This document shows positions 63,615-64,000 of a stretch of 64,000 nucleotides of DNA, piece after piece. The stretch lies in contig DAORKJ010000004.1 in NCBI GenBank assembly GCA_035439505.1, forward strand, positions 1-64,000. Direction: 5' to 3'. Under the pieces are notes generated by a model. That model made no database searches. It was not told the origin of the DNA and saw only the letters and a list, made by a program, of their open reading frames with translations. Both the position numbers and the translations under genes were made by a program. Position 1 is the stretch's first letter. Every line of letters starts with the position of its first letter. Source of the stretch: UBA7236 sp035439505 (GTDB lineage: Bacteria; Bacteroidota; Bacteroidia; Chitinophagales; BACL12).

Positions 63615-64000
63615 TTACGCAACTGAACCACCACAACTGCTGCCACTGCCTGCTGTGCAGCCGAAGCAGTGCTGGTTGAGCACAATTTCGCGATTATTTA
63701 ATAATTCTAAATCCCAGTTGCTGATATGATTCGGAGCACCGTGATTCACTTTTAATCCAAGCATCTGATTAAAATCGCAATCATAAATATTGCCATCCCA
63801 GCCAATAGAAACAGTATTGCGACACATTACATTTTGTGCTGCTATAGGATTAAATGCCTCAATTAATTTTTGCATGTATTCCTCATAATTACCGCTGTCA
63901 ATTAAATATTCCAAGAAGCGGGAAATAGGCATATTGGTAATACAGAATAAACTATTGAAATCGATTTGATATAATCTTTTCAGTTCTTTTTTAAACTGCG
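63615..64000 (-). CDS. arsS: Arsenosugar biosynthesis radical SAM protein ArsS (C-terminal part)
   Basis: The frame stays open to the right edge, so the N terminus with the CxxxCxxC radical SAM site is outside the window. The visible 127 residues are the ArsS C-terminal (DUF3641) region: LYQIDFNSLFCITNMPISRFLEYL, FNPIAAQNVMCRNTVSIGWDG, IYDCDFNQMLGL, and HCFGCTAGSGSSCGG at the end. ArsS transfers the 5'-deoxyadenosyl group to dimethylarsinous acid. First visible gene of the operon arsS-GT-PiT-arsM. Confidence 0.92.
   Translation of the reverse strand, partial: QFKKELKRLYQIDFNSLFCITNMPISRFLEYLIDSGNYEEYMQKLIEAFNPIAAQNVMCRNTVSIGWDGNIYDCDFNQMLGLKVNHGAPNHISNWDLELLNNREIVLNQHCFGCTAGSGSSCGGSVA

Noticed and set aside
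1..64000. tRNA genes, CRISPR arrays, insertion sequences, integrases, replication origin
   Set aside because: No T-loop/cloverleaf-like segments, spaced short repeats or transposase-like proteins were seen by eye; a tRNAscan-SE and ISfinder run would settle it.

Overview
The window is a 64 kb piece of an AT-rich genome of a Bacteroidetes (Bacteroidota) bacterium, probably from the Chitinophagales/Sphingobacteriales side. The evidence is internal. Eight secreted proteins end in type IX secretion (T9SS) sorting domains, seven A-like and one B-like. Promoters have the Bacteroidetes form TTTG-N19-TAnnTTTG, and glycyl-tRNA synthetase is the single-chain type. Three runs of exactly 100 N (1812-1911, 8213-8312, 60813-60912) mark it as a scaffolded draft, probably metagenome-assembled; these gaps have unknown true length and damage three genes.

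Layout. 1-6.7 kb: tail of a 2-oxoacid:ferredoxin oxidoreductase beta subunit, a secreted lysyl oxidase-type protein with both cofactor-forming residues, an outer-membrane barrel, a 2-oxoglutarate/Fe(II) dioxygenase and a Pif1-like helicase. 6.9-10 kb: kynureninase and kynurenine 3-monooxygenase, enclosing an opposed haem-type lipoprotein. 10-21.4 kb: lipoproteins, a subtilase lacking its catalytic Asp, recJ, lptB, a GH3-type protein and a LytTR regulator/LytS-type sensor pair. 21.4-22.0 kb: a long intergenic stretch with a duplicated segment and a structured RNA candidate. 23-27.9 kb: the rimP-nusA-infB operon with a consensus promoter and a leader hairpin.

28-33.9 kb looks like an insertion between core genes. 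It holds an unrecognised two-gene cassette (one protein with a HEPN-like R-x6-H motif), a secreted clan GH-A-like glycosidase with a translationally coupled partner, and a decayed gene with two in-frame TGA codons. 33.9-36.6 kb: glyS directly abutting a CpcT/CpeT-like gene, then a small lipoprotein. 36.7-39.3 kb: a DUF2911 lipoprotein, a tiny membrane protein and an arsenic cluster arsR-arsN2-arsM. 39.4-49.9 kb: an ABC-F ATPase, large T9SS surface proteins, a T9SS-tail relic, and two tandem OmpA-type proteins, the first behind an elaborate upstream region. 49.9-56.3 kb: three glycosyltransferase genes (polyprenol-phosphate sugar synthase, processive GT2, GT-C) and a polyferredoxin/FAD-oxidoreductase pair. 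56.4-60.8 kb: DUF547 lipoprotein, secreted zinc metalloprotease, AI-2E-type permease. 60.9-64 kb: an arsenosugar operon (arsS, TIGR04282-type glycosyltransferase, PiT transporter, ArsM) running off the right edge.

The two arsenic loci, about 21 kb apart, suggest a cell that methylates arsenite both for detoxification and to build arsenosugars. The strongest candidates for something undescribed are the 28.1-29.5 kb two-gene cassette, the structured RNA at about 21.7-21.86 kb, the ompA upstream region with a possible 36-residue peptide, and the Asp-less subtilase. No tRNA, rRNA, CRISPR array, complete transposon or replication origin was seen.
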